Assembly: GCA_021636625.1 (NCBI GenBank)
Contig: JAJWLX010000009.1
Span: forward strand, 22,472-86,471
DNA: 64,000 bases
Source of the DNA: Prevotella sp.
GTDB taxonomy: Bacteria > Bacteroidota > Bacteroidia > Bacteroidales > Bacteroidaceae
Reading direction: 5' to 3'
Positions 61,309-64,000 of the stretch are shown here, in pieces. A program made the position numbers and the translations under genes. How positions within the stretch are numbered: the first letter of the stretch is position 1; every line of letters begins with the position of its first letter. Below the pieces are notes generated by a model. That model searched no databases. It had not been told where the DNA came from and saw nothing but the letters and a program-made list of their open reading frames with translations.

Positions 61309-62181
61309 ATGAAGGTATTAATTACTGGCGCTGGCTCTTATGTAGGTGAGAGTGTGCGCAAATATATTCTTTCTACATCATCTGATTTCGAAATAGATGC
61401 TGTGGATACAATGGGGGATAATTGGAAGAAGGCTGATTACTCTCAATATGATGTAGTGTATCATGTGGCTGGAATTGCGCATGTGAATGCTGATCCTAAG
61501 ATGGAACCTTTATATTATAAGGTGAATCGCGATTTGACGATTGCTGTTGCTGAATATGCGAAAGCTGCAGGAGTGAAGCAGTTTGTCTTCATGTCAAGTC
61601 AGATTGTTTTCCATGAGAGTCAGTCGTTGAAGAGTGAGGTGCTGACTAAGGATACCAAGGAGAATCCTAATGGCTTCTATGGAGACTCCAAGCTTCAGGC
61701 TGAAATTGGCCTTCATAAGTTGGAGGATGAGAACTTCAAGGTTTGCATCCTTCGTCCTTGTATGATTTATGGTCCGAATGCGAAGGGTAATTTCCCAAGA
61801 TTGGCGAAGCTTGCAACGAAAGTTCCTTTCTTCCCATGCTGGCACAACAAGCGTTCGATGTTGTATATCGATAATCTCGCTGAGTTTGTGAAGCAGGCAA
61901 TGCTTAGAGGACTGAGTGGTGTTTTCTATCCTCAGAACAAGGAGCTGGCTGATACCGTAGAAATCATTCGCTTCTTTGCGAAGCAGGCTGGACATAAGGT
62001 ATGGATTAGCCGTATCTTCAATCCGTTCGTATGGCTTGGCTCTTTCGTGCTTCAGCCAATCAACAAAATGTTTGCTACCTACTATTATGAACCATCTATG
62101 TCGAAAATGGATTTCGACTATCAGCTGGTCAGCTTTGAGGAAAGCTTGAAGAGGGTAGCGGAGGGGATGAAAGAAGGATAA
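61309..62181 (+). CDS. NAD-dependent sugar epimerase/dehydratase
   Basis: An extended SDR: Rossmann motif KVLITGAGSYVGESVRKYIL, catalytic Ser in FVFMSSQIVFHE, and YxxxK as YGDSKLQAEIGLHKLE. Its 290 residues match the WbpV/GalE-like proteins found beside initiating transferases. It may reduce the 4-keto-6-deoxy sugar made by the CapD homologue (toward a UDP-N-acetylquinovosamine or fucosamine type sugar) for the next enzyme. The gap to the upstream gene is 2 nt. Confidence 0.82.
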   Translation: MKVLITGAGSYVGESVRKYILSTSSDFEIDAVDTMGDNWKKADYSQYDVVYHVAGIAHVNADPKMEPLYYKVNRDLTIAVAEYAKAAGVKQFVFMSSQIVFHESQSLKSEVLTKDTKENPNGFYGDSKLQAEIGLHKLEDENFKVCILRPCMIYGPNAKGNFPRLAKLATKVPFFPCWHNKRSMLYIDNLAEFVKQAMLRGLSGVFYPQNKELADTVEIIRFFAKQAGHKVWISRIFNPFVWLGSFVLQPINKMFATYYYEPSMSKMDFDYQLVSFEESLKRVAEGMKEG

Positions 62182-62236
62182 AGTCCTTCTTTCAAATCTT
62201 CTGTAGATATTCCAACCACCTTTTAATAAAATACTT

Positions 62237-63226
62237 ATGGTAACATATATCATTATTTTCATTCTTCTTCTTATAGCAGAACTTATCTACTTCCGCATTG
62301 CGGATAAGTGTAATATCATTGATAAGCCGAATGAACGCTCATCACACTCTTCTATCGTGTTGAGGGGTGGTGGCATCATCTTCCTGATAGGGGCTTGGAT
62401 ATGGAGTGGATTCTTCGGATTCCCTTATCCTTGGTTCCTGGCTGGTTTGACATTGATTGCTGGTATCAGCTTTGTGGATGATATTCGCTCGCTGCCTGAC
62501 AGTGTGAGATTGGTGGCGCAGTTTGCATCTGCTGCCCTGGCTTTCTATCAGCTGGATATCTTGCATTGGTCTATGTGGTGGGTGGTTATCCTGGCACTCA
62601 TCGTATATGTGGGTGCTACGAATGTCATCAACTTCATGGATGGTATCAATGGTATCACGGCTGGTTATTCGCTGGCGGTATTGGTACCTCTGGCATTGGT
62701 GAATATGAATGAGGAGTATATGGAGCAGAGCTTGGTTATCTCTACCATCCTCGCATCATTGGTATTCTGTATCTTCAACTTCCGACCAAAGGGTAAGGCG
62801 AAATGCTTTGCCGGTGATGTGGGATCTATCGGTATCGCCTTTATCATGTTGTTCCTCCTGGGCAACGTCATCATCAAGACTCAGGATGTTACCTGGCTTA
62901 TCTTCCTGTTGGTATATGGTGTGGATGGCTGTCTGACGATTGTTCATCGCATTATGTTGCATGAAAATCTGGGTGAGGCTCATCGCAAGCATGCTTATCA
63001 GTTGATGGCAAATGAGTTGAAGATAGGTCACGTGAAGGTGTCTTCCTTGTATATGGCTATGCAGTTGGTGATTTCATTGGGATTTATCTATCTGTGTCCT
63101 GATAATGTTGCGTGCCACTGGATGTATCTTGTGGGCGCATTGCTTGTATTGTCACTTGCTTATGTACTTTTCAAGAAGAAGTATTATCATCTTCACGAGG
63201 AGTATCTTGCTTCTCTTAAGAAATAA
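62237..63226 (+). CDS. Initiating sugar-phosphate transferase, WecA/MraY-like
   Basis: About 10-11 membrane helices in 329 residues. IIDKPNERSSHSSIVLRGGG, GATNVINFMDGINGITAGYS and KCFAGDVGSIGIAFIMLFLL are hallmarks of WecA/WbpL/MraY-type polyprenyl-phosphate N-acetylhexosaminyl-1-phosphate transferases, with Asp pairs for Mg2+. It loads the first sugar on undecaprenyl phosphate. The preceding epimerase gene is its usual partner. It is placed near the end of the operon, as in many Bacteroidales capsule loci. Confidence 0.92.
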   Translation: MVTYIIIFILLLIAELIYFRIADKCNIIDKPNERSSHSSIVLRGGGIIFLIGAWIWSGFFGFPYPWFLAGLTLIAGISFVDDIRSLPDSVRLVAQFASAALAFYQLDILHWSMWWVVILALIVYVGATNVINFMDGINGITAGYSLAVLVPLALVNMNEEYMEQSLVISTILASLVFCIFNFRPKGKAKCFAGDVGSIGIAFIMLFLLGNVIIKTQDVTWLIFLLVYGVDGCLTIVHRIMLHENLGEAHRKHAYQLMANELKIGHVKVSSLYMAMQLVISLGFIYLCPDNVACHWMYLVGALLVLSLAYVLFKKKYYHLHEEYLASLKK

Positions 63227-63231
63227 GAATC

Positions 63232-63678
63232 ATGAATACATTGGAAATAAACAAAGATTTCTTGGATTCTCTTTTTGCCAAGGCAAAGGAGAATCCTCGC
63301 TTGCGCCAGAACTATGATCTTCGTACAAGTGCCGAGGATCAAAGCCAGAGAATGCTCAATGCTCTGCTGCCTGGTACTGAAGTGGCGATACATCGTCATC
63401 CGAACTCATCAGAGAGCGTCATCTGCCTTTGTGGCAGAATGGATGAAGTGATATACGAGGAGGTGGTATCGTATCTGCAGGATGGTGGGGATACCGTAAG
63501 AAAGGTTTCTTATCAAGAGATTGAGAGAATCCATCTTAATCCGAAGAATGGAGCGTATGCATGCCAAGTGCCTAAAGGGGCATGGCATACGGTAGAGGTA
63601 TATGAACCTAGCGTCATCTTTGAAGCGAAAGATGGGGCGTATGGGGAGGATGGGAGTGAAATTCTTCGAACCACCTAG
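63232..63678 (+). CDS. WbuC-family cupin metalloprotein
   Basis: It begins MNTLEINKDFLDSLFAKAKE, with LRQNYDLRTSAEDQSQRMLN and the metal-binding cupin block EVAIHRHPNSSESVICLCG (His-x-His and Glu). Its 148 residues fit WbuC proteins, which lie at the end of many O-antigen clusters and whose role is not known. The start follows the transferase stop by 5 nt. Its stop overlaps the start of repeat R4. Confidence 0.88.
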   Translation: MNTLEINKDFLDSLFAKAKENPRLRQNYDLRTSAEDQSQRMLNALLPGTEVAIHRHPNSSESVICLCGRMDEVIYEEVVSYLQDGGDTVRKVSYQEIERIHLNPKNGAYACQVPKGAWHTVEVYEPSVIFEAKDGAYGEDGSEILRTT

Positions 63679-63945
63679 TTCCTCCTTCCAAGGAGGACGC
63701 CATATCTCTCACCAAGCCTCTCTCTTGCCCGAAGAGAGAGGATGTAACCGCACTCAGTGCTGTTTTTCTAAAATCATCCCGTCCTTCTTTACCATTAAAG
63801 AAGGCTCCACCTCTCATCTCGGTCTTCTCCCCTCAGGGAAGAAGAGGAAAACCGCCCTCCGGTGCTCGGAACCGCTTCGCTCTAAGGTTGGCGGGGCATC
63901 AAAGCCCTCGCCAGGTTGTGCGGGCTGGGACCGCCGGGGAATAGT
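63672..63945 (-). repeat. Long dispersed repeat R4, inverted
   Basis: Read on the minus strand it gives GGCGGTCCCAGCCCGCACAA, CCGCCAACCTTAGAGC, GAGCACCGGAGGGCGGTT and the CCTTCTTTA-ATGG-TAAAGAAGG hairpin, closely matching R3. With R3 it brackets the capsule operon as an inverted pair 24.9 kb apart. The last 55 nt of the window hold no gene. Confidence 0.88.
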
Positions 63946-64000
63946 AGTTTATAGTTTACTGTTAATAGTTCACAGTTGATTTTGTAGTAATTTGCTGATA

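Noticed and set aside
63602..63979. A 125-codon frame at the right end of the window
   Set aside because: It reads through the end of wbuC-like coding sequence into repeat R4. The residues derive from repeat hairpins, not from a protein family.
1..64000. tRNA, rRNA or replication origin
   Set aside because: I looked for cloverleaf-like and rRNA-like conserved stretches and found none that I could support by eye. A tRNAscan or Infernal run would settle it.

Overview
The window looks like chromosome from a gut Bacteroidales, most likely Prevotella/Segatella (P. copri type). This rests on repeated TAnnTTTG minus-7 promoter boxes, UpxY/NusG-like and CapD-like capsule genes, a GH109-type secreted protein, and dispersed palindromic repeats. 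The assignment is from recognition, not a search. No rRNA, tRNA or CRISPR array was seen.

Layout. (1) 1-6.9 kb is the worn end of a polysaccharide locus: the 3' end of a class IV aminotransferase, a CapD/WbpM-type dehydratase, an AAA ATPase plus a small nuclease-like protein, a frameshifted AAA/PD-(D/E)XK gene, and a DegT-CapD scar. (2) 6.9-18.1 kb is ordinary GC-richer chromosome: a GH109-like protein, an M48 lipoprotein protease, NfeD, an SPFH protein, a WecB homologue that has lost its catalytic residues, an outer-membrane protein, a cyclophilin, serine dehydratase, and an amino-acid ABC transporter whose binding domain looks circularly permuted. REP-like palindromes separate these genes. 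(3) 18.2-22.9 kb is a graveyard island: two broken ORF6N genes, Rhs C-terminal pieces, a CPBP protease, an integrase scar, and a DUF1016 nuclease sharing a leader repeat with the ORF6N genes. (4) 23.1-25.5 kb holds a SulP transporter and an uncharacterised gene, both on the minus strand. (5) 26.0-30.3 kb starts the main polysaccharide locus: a good promoter, a 300-nt leader with a possible leader peptide, a 676-residue NusG-like antiterminator, and a second CapD homologue. (6) 30.5-38.5 kb is an accessory, probably defensive, insert. It includes a Cas2-like (SinR) protein with a two-helix membrane protein, and a tight three-gene operon of a PD-(D/E)XK-like protein, a NACHT NTPase and a RelA/SpoT-type nucleotidyltransferase. 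(7) 39.0-63.7 kb is an AT-rich capsule/O-antigen operon of about 20 genes, all on the plus strand.

Working model. Ugd and the following epimerase supply UDP-GlcA and UDP-GalA. The MraY/WecA-like enzyme at the end of the operon starts the repeat unit on undecaprenyl phosphate, and at least four glycosyltransferases extend it. AsnB, two ATP-grasp enzymes, an ACP with its AMP-ligase, an FrhB-acyltransferase fusion, a pyruvyltransferase and a SAT-like acetyltransferase could decorate it. Wzx exports it and an EpsG/Wzy protein polymerises it. A poly-G tract may switch the acetyltransferase.

The strongest lead for an undescribed system is the NACHT plus RelA/SpoT plus nuclease-fold operon at 33.55-38.39 kb. 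It lies between copies of a long dispersed repeat and next to 5' scraps of capsule genes, as if cargo and capsule modules have been exchanged at the repeats.
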